Positions 49,913 to 57,566 of a DNA stretch of 64,000 bases are shown here, piece after piece. How positions within the stretch are numbered: the first letter of the stretch is position 1; each line of letters starts with the position of its first letter. The DNA is from Variovorax beijingensis (GTDB lineage: Bacteria > Pseudomonadota > Gammaproteobacteria > Burkholderiales > Burkholderiaceae_C). The stretch is taken from positions 434,001-498,000 of the forward strand of contig NZ_VIVL01000004.1 in NCBI RefSeq assembly GCF_007828835.1. The letters run 5' to 3'. The notes under the pieces were generated by a model that saw only the letters and a program-made list of their open reading frames with translations, was not told the origin of the DNA and did no database searches. Position numbers and translations under genes: made by a program.

Positions 49913-50016
49913 GTCATTTTCGGACGATATTGCAAGTAGCGGGCCAGGAACGAGCGGCTTTGAGGCAAAACCAAGGGATTACCCTGATGTCGCCTTTGAG
50001 GCCCGCCGTGCGGCTT

Positions 50017-50048
50017 CTTGACTCTCCCACGGTGTGAAGGCCAAGACT
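50017..50048 (+). promoter_or_regulatory. MerR-type operator/promoter with 19-bp spacer
   Basis: An imperfect 14+1+14 dyad (50017-50045, arms CTTGACTCTCCCAC and GTGTGAAGGCCAAG, 10 of 14 matching) fills the spacer between TTGACT (50018-50023) and AAGACT (50043-50048). The spacer is 19 bp, the hallmark of promoters that MerR regulators activate by untwisting. It lies 30 bp before the MerR gene, implying autoregulation. Confidence 0.65.
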
Positions 50049-50077
50049 CCGTTCTTTGGCTTTCGAAGGAGAACTCC

Positions 50078-50536
50078 ATGGAACACCCCATGGCACTGGC
50101 TGTTGGGGCGCGCTTGTCTGTTGCCGAGGTTGTTGCCCGGTCCGGCGCGTCCGCGCAATTGCTGCGCGACTGCGAGTCGCTCGGGCTGCTCGACGGCATG
50201 GCGCGCAACGAAGAGGACGGCCGCCGCTATGACAAACGCGCCGTGTCCACACTGCGCTTCGCGCGAAGGGCGCACGCGCTGGGATTCGAAACACCGGAAG
50301 TCGCCGAGTTGCACGCGCTGTGGCGCGACGGGCATCGCGCGAGCTTCGATGTGAAGCGCATCGCGCTCGAACGGGCCGACGATCTGGCCCAGCGGATCGA
50401 GGAGCTCGCGCACATGCAGCGATTGCTGGAGCGCCTGGCCCACTGCTGCGACGGCGACGGTTGCCCGGAATGTCCCATCCTGGATGAGCTGGCCGGGCTC
50501 GAGGGGTTCGCCGGCTGCGAGGCGCGACGCGGGTAA
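50078..50536 (+). CDS. MerR-family regulator, CueR-like metal-binding tail
   Basis: A 152-residue MerR protein with winged helix (about 10-75), dimerisation helix (about 85-118) and a C-terminal CCDGDGCPECPIL with a C-x7-C spacing like the Cu(I)/Ag(I)-binding loop of CueR. The first helix reads LLRDCESLGLL where most family members have IRYYE. CGAAGGAGAAC precedes the ATG. No efflux ATPase, oxidase or chaperone gene is adjacent, so its remote targets are unknown. Confidence 0.88.
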   Translation: MEHPMALAVGARLSVAEVVARSGASAQLLRDCESLGLLDGMARNEEDGRRYDKRAVSTLRFARRAHALGFETPEVAELHALWRDGHRASFDVKRIALERADDLAQRIEELAHMQRLLERLAHCCDGDGCPECPILDELAGLEGFAGCEARRG

Positions 50537-50538
50537 GG

Positions 50539-50997
50539 TTACGGCGCCGCCTTCTCCTTCTGCATGAACACGCTCAGCGGATCGTCGGGATAGTCGCCGA
50601 AGCGCTCGCGCCGCGCATACCCCGCACGCGCATAGAACGCGAGCGCCTCGGGCTGGCGCACGCCCGTCTCCAGCCGGAACACGGCGCATCCGCGCGCCGC
50701 CGCTTCGGCTTCGAGATAGCCCAGCACCTTCGCGGCAACGCCTTGGCCGCGGTTCTGCGGCCGCACGTACATGCGCTTGAGTTCGCCATAGCCGGGGTTC
50801 ATGACGAGGGCGCCGCAGCCGATGGCCGTGCCCGCCTCGTCGCGCGCGACCGCAAAGAGCACGTGCGCCGCCGACAGCGCCGCAATGTCGATGCCGTAGT
50901 GGCTCTCGGGCGGGTACAGCGGCTTCTGGTATGCATCGAGGTCATTGATGAGCTCGATGACGTCGGGTTGGCCGGGGCGTTCAAGGGCAATGTTCAT
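50539..50997 (-). CDS. GNAT-family N-acetyltransferase
   Basis: A 152-residue acetyltransferase with the acetyl-CoA-binding motif QNRGQGVAAKVL near residues 80-92 and the later segment FYARAGYARRERF. Its substrate is unknown. It is convergent with the MerR gene, with stops 2 bp apart. Confidence 0.9.
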   Translation of the reverse strand: MNIALERPGQPDVIELINDLDAYQKPLYPPESHYGIDIAALSAAHVLFAVARDEAGTAIGCGALVMNPGYGELKRMYVRPQNRGQGVAAKVLGYLEAEAAARGCAVFRLETGVRQPEALAFYARAGYARRERFGDYPDDPLSVFMQKEKAAP

Positions 50998-51044
50998 GCG
51001 GAGGGATTCCGTTGGTTCGCGGAATCTTATGGTGCTCCTGCGGC

Positions 51045-51071
51045 CAAAAGAAAACCCGCCGAGGCGGGTTT
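51045..51071 (-). terminator. Terminator after the secreted-protein gene
   Basis: On the minus strand AAACCCGCC / GGCGGGTTT (9 bp, 2-nt gap) is followed by TTTTCTTTT. It lies 26 bp after the stop of the secreted protein gene. Confidence 0.8.
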
Positions 51072-51096
51072 GGGAGGTTTGGCCGTGGTTGGCGCG

Positions 51097-51660
51097 TCAG
51101 GGCTTTTCGCGGCTGGCCCGGAACCACTTCAGCCGGCGCTCCACCTCGTCAGGCGGAAACTTCCCTTCAGCCGCCAGTTTCCTCAGTGCTCGCTCGTGCG
51201 CTCGATACTGCGCGTCCTTCAAGAGTGCCATCTTGCGCTCACCGCAAGGAGCGCAATCGTAGAAGCCCGGTGGACTGGCCGCGAGCTTCATCTTCGCGTC
51301 GTACTCTTGGGTGTTGATCCGCCCTGTGGGTTCAACGCCCATGGCGAGGACCTTCCCGTTCTGGAAGGTAACGAGCGCGCTCCCTTTACACCCTGTGGTG
51401 TCGGTGTTTGCGGGGTTGTAGGCCTTCCACGGAACTCTGCGCATGTGCTGCAAGGCATGGCGGACATCCTCTTCTGTCAACACGACGTCGTCGCAGTCCA
51501 GGACATCCTTGTTTTCCCAGGCAGTTTGGCCTGAAGGTTCTGTAATCTCCACTTTCTCCACATATGCAAGGGAATAGCGCCTGTCGGCTGCCTGCGCCGG
51601 AGATGCGATCGCGGCCAGGATCAGCGCCGCCACGGTCACGCGAATGTGGGTTTTGCTCAT
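51097..51660 (-). CDS. Secreted protein of unknown function, coupled to the amidase gene
   Basis: A 187-residue protein with a clear signal peptide (about 1-24, ending SPAQA-AD), four cysteines able to form disulfides, and a charged helical C-terminus. I recognise no family. Its ATG overlaps the stop of the restored amidase frame (ATGA), so the two formed a coupled pair. A periplasmic partner directly behind a signal-less peptidoglycan amidase is the usual layout of a type VI immunity protein; that role is inferred, not shown. Confidence 0.75.
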   Translation of the reverse strand: MSKTHIRVTVAALILAAIASPAQAADRRYSLAYVEKVEITEPSGQTAWENKDVLDCDDVVLTEEDVRHALQHMRRVPWKAYNPANTDTTGCKGSALVTFQNGKVLAMGVEPTGRINTQEYDAKMKLAASPPGFYDCAPCGERKMALLKDAQYRAHERALRKLAAEGKFPPDEVERRLKWFRASREKP

Positions 51661-52233
51661 GGCGTTGGTACGGGCGGATTCCAGTTCGCACCCTGGGCTT
51701 CCGTTGGATTCTTTCTGCTGACTACGGGATGACGAAAGATTTCACTCGAAGGAATCTGCATGGAATCTTCGAGCGCCTTGACAAGCCACGAGAGATAGAT
51801 TTTGAGCTGCAGTCGGGGTACCGAATATGCCGAATTCACCTCGTTGTTTTTCGAGCGGCCACTTTGCTGTTTCACCTGGTGGCTTGAATCCTACCGGCAG
51901 CGTTGCCCTGCCAACCATCTCTATCCCGATGGCCTCCATGTTGCTCGGATAACGTGCCAGACATCTCGCCTTCAGCGGCCCCACGTGATTCGTGCGCTGA
52001 TAGATCGCCGCGGTCTGATAGATCGTCCCATCCGTATCGATGAGAAAGTGTGCGCCGTTCGCCTTCGGGCGCTTGTAGCTGTTCAGTGAAGACGCCGAGG
52101 TATCGGCGTCGGTTTGATGCACGACGATGCCCGTGATTGCACTGGTCCGCCTGCCTCGTTCGATTTCGGGGCTGCGAGCATTTCTGACTCGCGCGTGATT
52201 AATCATTCCGTTTGCGTCAATTTCGACAAGCAT
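51657..52233 (-). pseudogene. Frameshifted Amidase_2 (N-acetylmuramoyl-L-alanine amidase) gene
   Basis: The first frame (52233 down to about 51850) encodes MLVEIDANGMINHARVRN..., with zinc-ligand segments GIVVHQTDA and the His in TNHVG. It has no signal peptide. After a run of five As on the minus strand (Ts at 51847-51851) the reading leaves the family and stops at 51742. Removing one A restores ENNEVNSAYSVPRLQLKIYL and then EIFRHPVVSRKNPTEA, which carries the third zinc ligand, ending at 51657 in overlap with the next gene. The intact product would be about 190 residues. GGAGGAA precedes the ATG. A sequencing error is the alternative explanation. Confidence 0.8.
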
Positions 52234-52498
52234 GCGGTTCCTCCTGAAAATTTATTAGTTGTCGATTCTCTTGAGAGGCGTTTCTTGCGAGATCAGATGC
52301 CACACAGATCACCACCTCGCGGCACATGCTACAGGCCACCGAAGGGGTTTCTGTGAAGGCTTTGTCAACTACTCCTGGCCAATGCTGCAAAGCCCATTCG
52401 CCCGGATGGGTTCATCGCTTGATCCAACAATGGCCGCCGACAAGCCGGTCAACCTTTCGGCTTTCTTCCTGAATCTGCAATTGCGAAGGAGCAGCACC

Positions 52499-53527
52499 TT
52501 GGAATACCGTCACCTCGGAAAATCAGGCCTCAAGGTCCCCGCATTGAGTTTCGGCACCGGCACTTTCGGCGGCAAGGGCGAGCTTTTCAGCGCCTGGGGC
52601 CAGACCGACGTGGCCGAGGCGCGCAAGCTGATCGACATCTGCCTGGAGGCGGGCGTCAACATGTTCGACAGCGCGGACATCTATTCGGCCGGCGCGGCCG
52701 AGTCGGTGCTCGGCGAGGCGATCAAGGGCCGCCCGCGCGACCAGATCCTCATCTCGACCAAGGCCACCTTTCGCAGCGGCGAGGGGCCGAACGAGGTGGG
52801 GTCGTCACGCCACCACCTGGTGCGCGCGGTCGATGGCGCGCTCAGGCGGCTGGGCACCGACTACATCGACTTGTTCCAGCTGCATGGCTTCGACGCGAGC
52901 ACGCCGGTGGAGGAGACGCTGTCCACGCTCGACGACCTGGTGCGCGCGGGCAAGCTGCGCTATGTGGGCGTGTCGAACTTCTCGGGCTGGCACCTGATGA
53001 AGTCGCTGGCGGTGGCCGAACGCCACGGCTACGCGCGCTACGTGGCGCACCAGGCCTACTACTCGCTGGTCGGGCGCGACTACGAATGGGAACTGATGCC
53101 GCTCGCGCAGGACCAGGGCGTGGGCGCGGTGGTCTGGAGCCCGCTGGGGTGGGGCCGGCTCACCGGCAAGATCCGCCGCGGCCAGCCGCTGCCGGCCACC
53201 AGCCGCCTGCACGTGACGGCCGACATGGGGCCGCCGGTGCCCGACGAGCTGCTTTTTCGCGTGGTCGATGCGCTCGAGAAGGTCGGGGCCGAAGTCGGCA
53301 AGACCGTGCCGCAGGTGGCGCTCAACTGGTTGCTGCAGCGGCCGACCGTGTCGAGCGTGGTCATCGGCGCGCGCGACGAGGCGCAGCTTCGCCAGAACCT
53401 GGGCGCCGAGGGCTGGAAGCTCACGCCCGCGCAGGTCGCCGAGCTCGATGCGGCCAGCGCCACGACGCGCGCCTATCCGTACTGGCACCAGCAGGGTTTC
53501 CTGGAGCGCAATCCCAACCCGGTCTAG
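52499..53527 (+). CDS. Aldo/keto reductase
   Basis: A 342-residue NADPH-dependent reductase of the YajO/Tas-like branch. The catalytic tetrad is visible as Asp and Tyr in NMFDSADIYSAG, Lys in ILISTKATF and His in FQLHGFD; the coenzyme loop is VVIGARDEAQLRQNL. The start is taken as TTG at 52499 with AAGGAG before it, giving LEYRHLGKSGLKVP. Upstream in-frame ATGs would add non-family sequence. The 265-bp gap before it shows nothing else I can support. Confidence 0.9.
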   Translation: MEYRHLGKSGLKVPALSFGTGTFGGKGELFSAWGQTDVAEARKLIDICLEAGVNMFDSADIYSAGAAESVLGEAIKGRPRDQILISTKATFRSGEGPNEVGSSRHHLVRAVDGALRRLGTDYIDLFQLHGFDASTPVEETLSTLDDLVRAGKLRYVGVSNFSGWHLMKSLAVAERHGYARYVAHQAYYSLVGRDYEWELMPLAQDQGVGAVVWSPLGWGRLTGKIRRGQPLPATSRLHVTADMGPPVPDELLFRVVDALEKVGAEVGKTVPQVALNWLLQRPTVSSVVIGARDEAQLRQNLGAEGWKLTPAQVAELDAASATTRAYPYWHQQGFLERNPNPV

Positions 53528-54417
53528 GACGGCGCGAGTCCGAGCACCCAGCGCTCGAAGTGCTCCAGCGCCCCGGAAGCCGGCCGGCCCTCGGGATAGG
53601 CGAAGTAGTAGCCCTGGCGCACTTCCAGGTGCCGGTCGATCGGGATCACGAGCTCGCCGGTGCGCAGCTCGCGCTCGATCAGGATGCGCGGCGCGAGGCC
53701 CACGCCCATGCCGGCGGCCGCGGCGGCGGTCACCATGGTGAAGAGCTCATAGCGCGGGCCGCGCGAGGCGTGCACCGTGTAGTCCCAGCCCTGCTGCGCA
53801 TACCAGTCGCGCCAGGCATGGGCGCGGGTGCCCAGGTGCACGTGTCGGCAGCGCTCGAAGGCCGATTCGTCCCACGGCCCGTTGGCGTCGCGGAAGGCGG
53901 GGCTGCAGACCGGCACCATCTGGCCCTCGGAAAAGATCAGCCCGCCCTGGGTGCCGGGCCAGAACTGGTCGCCGAAATAGATGGCCGCGTCGTAGGCGTT
54001 TTCCTGGAACGAGAAGGGCTGCGAGCGCGCCGAGAGGTTGACGGTGATGTTGGGATGCCGCCGGCTGAAATCGGGCAGCCGCGGGATCAGCCATTGCGTG
54101 GCGAAGGTGGGCACCACGGCCACTTCGAGCACGAAGCCCATGTCGTGGCCGGCGCTGATCTCCTGCGTGTCGCGCCGGATCTGGTCGAGGTGGCGGCGGA
54201 TGCGCGCCGCGTACTCGCGCCCGGTGTCGGTGAGCGTGAGGCGCCGCCGCACGCGCGAGAACAGCGCCACGCCCAGCCGCTGCTCCAGCGTGGCCACCTG
54301 CCGCCCGACGGCGCTTTGCGTCAGCGCGAGTTCGGCCGCCGCGCGGGTGAAGCTCCCCAGGCGCGCCGAGGCCTCGAAGGCCTGCAAGGCACCCAGGTTG
54401 GGAATGTCTTTTCTCAT
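53524..54417 (-). CDS. LysR-family regulator (GcvA-like)
   Basis: A 297-residue LysR protein: helix-turn-helix at about 20-62 (GSFTRAAAELALTQSAVGRQVATL), then a substrate-binding domain of the GcvA kind. It is divergent from the DAO-family oxidoreductase, which is its likely target. Its stop overlaps the end of the aldo/keto reductase by a few bases. Confidence 0.92.
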   Translation of the reverse strand: MRKDIPNLGALQAFEASARLGSFTRAAAELALTQSAVGRQVATLEQRLGVALFSRVRRRLTLTDTGREYAARIRRHLDQIRRDTQEISAGHDMGFVLEVAVVPTFATQWLIPRLPDFSRRHPNITVNLSARSQPFSFQENAYDAAIYFGDQFWPGTQGGLIFSEGQMVPVCSPAFRDANGPWDESAFERCRHVHLGTRAHAWRDWYAQQGWDYTVHASRGPRYELFTMVTAAAAAGMGVGLAPRILIERELRTGELVIPIDRHLEVRQGYYFAYPEGRPASGALEHFERWVLGLAPS

Positions 54418-54504
54418 CGTTGCTATTCTGCGTGCCGGGCTCGCGGTTTTTTGCGGCGGCTTGCGCGGATTGGACCTGTCGGCGAACAGCAAGAAAGGAA
54501 TTTC

Positions 54505-55677
54505 ATGCGTCGTGTGGTGATCATCGGCGGCGGTGCCATCGGCTCCGCCATCGCCTATTTTCTCAACCGGGATCCGCAGGAGGAACCGTTCGACGTCACC
54601 GTGGTCGAGCGCGATTTTTCGTACACGCAGGCTTCGTCGGCCTTGTCGGCCAGTTCGATCAGGCAGCAGTTTTCGAGCGCCATCAACATCGAGATGTCGC
54701 TCTACGGCATCGACTTCTTCCGCCACCTGGGCGAAAACCTGCGCGTCGGCGACAACGTGCCCGACATCGGGCTGGTCGAGCCGGGCTACCTGTACCTGGC
54801 GCCGCCGGAGGGCCTCGACGTACTGCGCGAGAACCACTCGGTGCAGAAGGCGCACGGCGTCGACGTGGTCCTGCTGGCGCCCGACGCGCTGCAGGCGCGC
54901 TTCCCGTGGATCTCGACCGAGGGCATTGCCCTGGCCTCGCTGGGCCTTTCGGGCGAGGGCTGGTACGACGGCTACAGCCTGTTGCAGGCCTTTCGCAAGA
55001 AAGCCATTTCGCAGGGCGCGCGCTATGTGCAGTTGCAGGCCACGGGATTGAAGCGCAGCGGCCGCGCGGTGGCGGGCGTGGAACTGGACATCGGCAACCT
55101 GCTGGAGGCCGACGTGGTGGTCAACGCCGCCGGCGCCTGGGCTGCCAGGGTGGCGGGCTGGGCCGGCATCGATCTGCCGGTGCGCGCGCGCCGCCGCATG
55201 GTGTTCAGCTTTTCGTGCCCCGAGACCCTGCCGGGCTGCCCGCTGGTGATCGACACTTCGGGCATCTGGCTGCGCCCCGAAGGCCGGCGCTTCATCTGCG
55301 GCTTTGCGCCGCCCCAGGACCGCGACCGCGACGACGCGCCGCTCGAAGTCGACTACCGCGTCTTCGACGATTTCATCTGGCCCGCACTGGCGCGCCGCGT
55401 ACCGGCCTTCGAAGCCATCCGCATGACCGGCGCATGGGCCGGCTACTACGAGATGAACCTGTTCGATCACAACGCGATCCTCGGCCTGCATCCGGACTGC
55501 GACAACCTGTTTTTCGCCAACGGCTTCTCCGGGCACGGGCTCCAGCAATGCCCGGCTGCCGGGCGCGGCGTGGCGGAACTCATCCGTTATGGCGAGTACC
55601 GCAGCCTCGACCTGTCGCCGGTGTCGTTCGCCCGTATTCTCGAGAACCGGCCGCTGGTCGAGAAGAACGTGATCTAG
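54505..55677 (+). CDS. FAD-dependent oxidoreductase, DAO family
   Basis: A 390-residue flavoprotein of the D-amino-acid oxidase/sarcosine oxidase family, with VVIIGGGAIGSAIAYFL at residues 4-20 and the late FAD segment FFANGFSGHGLQQCPAAGRG near the C-terminus. Substrates of the family are secondary or D-amino acids; this one is not identified. GAAAGGAA precedes the ATG. Divergent from the LysR gene across 87 bp. Confidence 0.9.
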   Translation: MRRVVIIGGGAIGSAIAYFLNRDPQEEPFDVTVVERDFSYTQASSALSASSIRQQFSSAINIEMSLYGIDFFRHLGENLRVGDNVPDIGLVEPGYLYLAPPEGLDVLRENHSVQKAHGVDVVLLAPDALQARFPWISTEGIALASLGLSGEGWYDGYSLLQAFRKKAISQGARYVQLQATGLKRSGRAVAGVELDIGNLLEADVVVNAAGAWAARVAGWAGIDLPVRARRRMVFSFSCPETLPGCPLVIDTSGIWLRPEGRRFICGFAPPQDRDRDDAPLEVDYRVFDDFIWPALARRVPAFEAIRMTGAWAGYYEMNLFDHNAILGLHPDCDNLFFANGFSGHGLQQCPAAGRGVAELIRYGEYRSLDLSPVSFARILENRPLVEKNVI

Positions 55678-55734
55678 CCTCGGCGCGGGTGGAGGCGTAC
55701 GATCTTTTGCCAAGCAAGCGAGGGTCTCAGCATC

Positions 55735-56766
55735 ATGACTGCACAGGCATTGGTCGACACCGCCCGGGCGCTGGTCGCCGGCGACAAGGGCTTGCTCGCG
55801 ATGGACGAGAGCAACGCCACCTGCCACAAGCGCTTCGTGAAACTGGGCATTCCCCAGACCGAGGACGCGCGGCGCGACTGGCGCGAGCTGATCGTCACCG
55901 CGCCGGGCCTCGGCGCCTGCATCAGCGGCGCGATTCTCTTCGATGAAACCATCCGCCAGCGAACCAGCACGGGCGCATCCTTCGTCTCGGTGCTCAGCGG
56001 CGCGGGCATCGTTCCCGGCATCAAGGTCGACACTGGCGCGAAGCCGCTGGCGGGCCATCCCGGCGAGACGGTCACCGAAGGCCTGGACGGCCTGCGCGAA
56101 CGGCTGGCCGAATATGCCGGCATGGGGGCTCGCTTCGCCAAATGGCGCGGCGTCATCACGCCCGGCCTCGGCCTGCCCAGCCGCGCATGCATCGAGGTCA
56201 ACGCCCATGCGCTGGCCCGCTATGCGGCCCTGTGCCAGGAGGCCGGACTCGTTCCCATCGTCGAGCCTGAAGTGCTGATGGAAGGCGACCATTCCCTCGC
56301 GCGCTGCGCGGAAATCACCGAAGAGACGCTGCACGCGGTGTTCGCCCAGCTGCGCCTGCAGGGCGTGCTGCTCGAAGGCATGCTGCTGAAGCCCAACATG
56401 GTGCTGCCGGGGCAGGACAGCCCGAAGCAGGAGAGCGTGGAAGAAGTCGCCGACGCTACGGTGACCTGCCTGCTGCGCACCGTGCCCGCGGCCGTGCCGG
56501 GCATCGCTTTTTTGTCGGGCGGCCAGTCGGCACAGCTTGCATCGGCCCGGTTGAACGCCATGAATGCGAGATCCGGCTCGCGCCTGCCGTGGGCGCTGGC
56601 GTTTTCCTATTCGCGCGCGGTCCAGCAGCCGGCGCTCGACGCCTGGAAGGGCGATGCCGCCAACGTTGCCGTGGCGCAGCAGGCGCTGGTGCACCGCGCC
56701 CGCTGCAACCAGGCTGCGCGCCGCGGCGCCTACGATGCGCGGGCGGATGCGCCGACGCCAGGCTGA
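55735..56766 (+). CDS. Fructose-bisphosphate aldolase, class I
   Basis: Schiff-base aldolase of the animal/plant-like class I family, 343 residues, splitting fructose 1,6-bisphosphate. It shows GLLAMDESNATCHKRF (19-34), IVEPEVLMEGDH (175-186) and the Schiff-base Lys219 in LLKPNMV. It follows the oxidoreductase by 57 bp on the same strand. Class I enzymes of this type are less common in bacteria than class II. Confidence 0.95.
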   Translation: MTAQALVDTARALVAGDKGLLAMDESNATCHKRFVKLGIPQTEDARRDWRELIVTAPGLGACISGAILFDETIRQRTSTGASFVSVLSGAGIVPGIKVDTGAKPLAGHPGETVTEGLDGLRERLAEYAGMGARFAKWRGVITPGLGLPSRACIEVNAHALARYAALCQEAGLVPIVEPEVLMEGDHSLARCAEITEETLHAVFAQLRLQGVLLEGMLLKPNMVLPGQDSPKQESVEEVADATVTCLLRTVPAAVPGIAFLSGGQSAQLASARLNAMNARSGSRLPWALAFSYSRAVQQPALDAWKGDAANVAVAQQALVHRARCNQAARRGAYDARADAPTPG

Positions 56767-56769
56767 GCT

Positions 56770-57471
56770 TCAGCCGCCCTTTGCCGCATTCACCAGCACG
56801 GGCGTCGGCCGATAGCTCTCGGGAAACAGCTTCTTGAGGCCTTCGATCTTCGGCAGATCGTTGAACACGATGTATTCGTTGCCTGGATGGCGTGTGAGGA
56901 AGTCCTGGTGATAGGCCTCGGCCGCATAGAACGGCTTCCCCATCTCGATGGTGGTCGCCAGCGGCTTGCCGAAGGTCCTGGCCTGGTTCAGCTGCACGAT
57001 GTATGCCTTCGCGATGTGGGCCTGTTCGGCGTTCTCGGCAAACACGGTGGAGCGGTATTGAGGCCCTGTGTCCGGTCCTTGCCGGTTCAGCTGGGTCGGG
57101 TCGTGCGCCACCGAGAAATAGATCTGCAGCAGCTTGCCGTAGCTGATCTGCCGCGGGTCGTAGGTGATGCGCACCGCTTCGGCGTGGCCGGTGCGGCCCG
57201 AGCCCACGTGCTCATAGCGCGCCGTCTTCGCGTCGCCGCCGGCATAGCCCGACACGGCGTTGTTCACGCCCTTGACGCGCTGGAACACGCCTTGCACGCC
57301 CCAGAAGCAGCCGCCGGCGAACACGGCAGTGTCGTACTTCATGGTGGGCGAGGCCGGCAGGTCGATCGCGGGTGCCGGCACGCGCCGGGCCGGCTCTGCG
57401 AACGAAGGCGCGGCATGCCAGGCCAGCGCCGCGGCGGCGAGCATGCCGGCGGTGAGTGCGGGGAATCTCAT
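56770..57471 (-). CDS. msrA: Peptide-methionine (S)-S-oxide reductase, exported one-cysteine form
   Basis: Repairs oxidised methionine. The 233-residue protein has a signal peptide (about 1-25, ending PSFAEP) and the MsrA motif AGGCFWGVQ with catalytic Cys55. No other cysteine is present in the mature protein, so the usual resolving cysteines are missing and an external thiol must recycle it. Convergent with the aldolase, 3 bp apart. Confidence 0.93.
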   Translation of the reverse strand: MRFPALTAGMLAAAALAWHAAPSFAEPARRVPAPAIDLPASPTMKYDTAVFAGGCFWGVQGVFQRVKGVNNAVSGYAGGDAKTARYEHVGSGRTGHAEAVRITYDPRQISYGKLLQIYFSVAHDPTQLNRQGPDTGPQYRSTVFAENAEQAHIAKAYIVQLNQARTFGKPLATTIEMGKPFYAAEAYHQDFLTRHPGNEYIVFNDLPKIEGLKKLFPESYRPTPVLVNAAKGG

Positions 57472-57566
57472 GGGCTGTCCTTGAAGAAGGCTGGATGCCA
57501 GGCCGATGGGAGCGACATTGCCGCTGATTCCAGCCCACGTCAATGTTCGGCTGCCGATCACATCGC

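Noticed and set aside
53524..56694. A 1056-codon minus-strand frame across the oxidoreductase and aldolase genes
   Set aside because: Only its last 297 codons are a real gene (the LysR regulator); the rest is antisense to well-supported genes.
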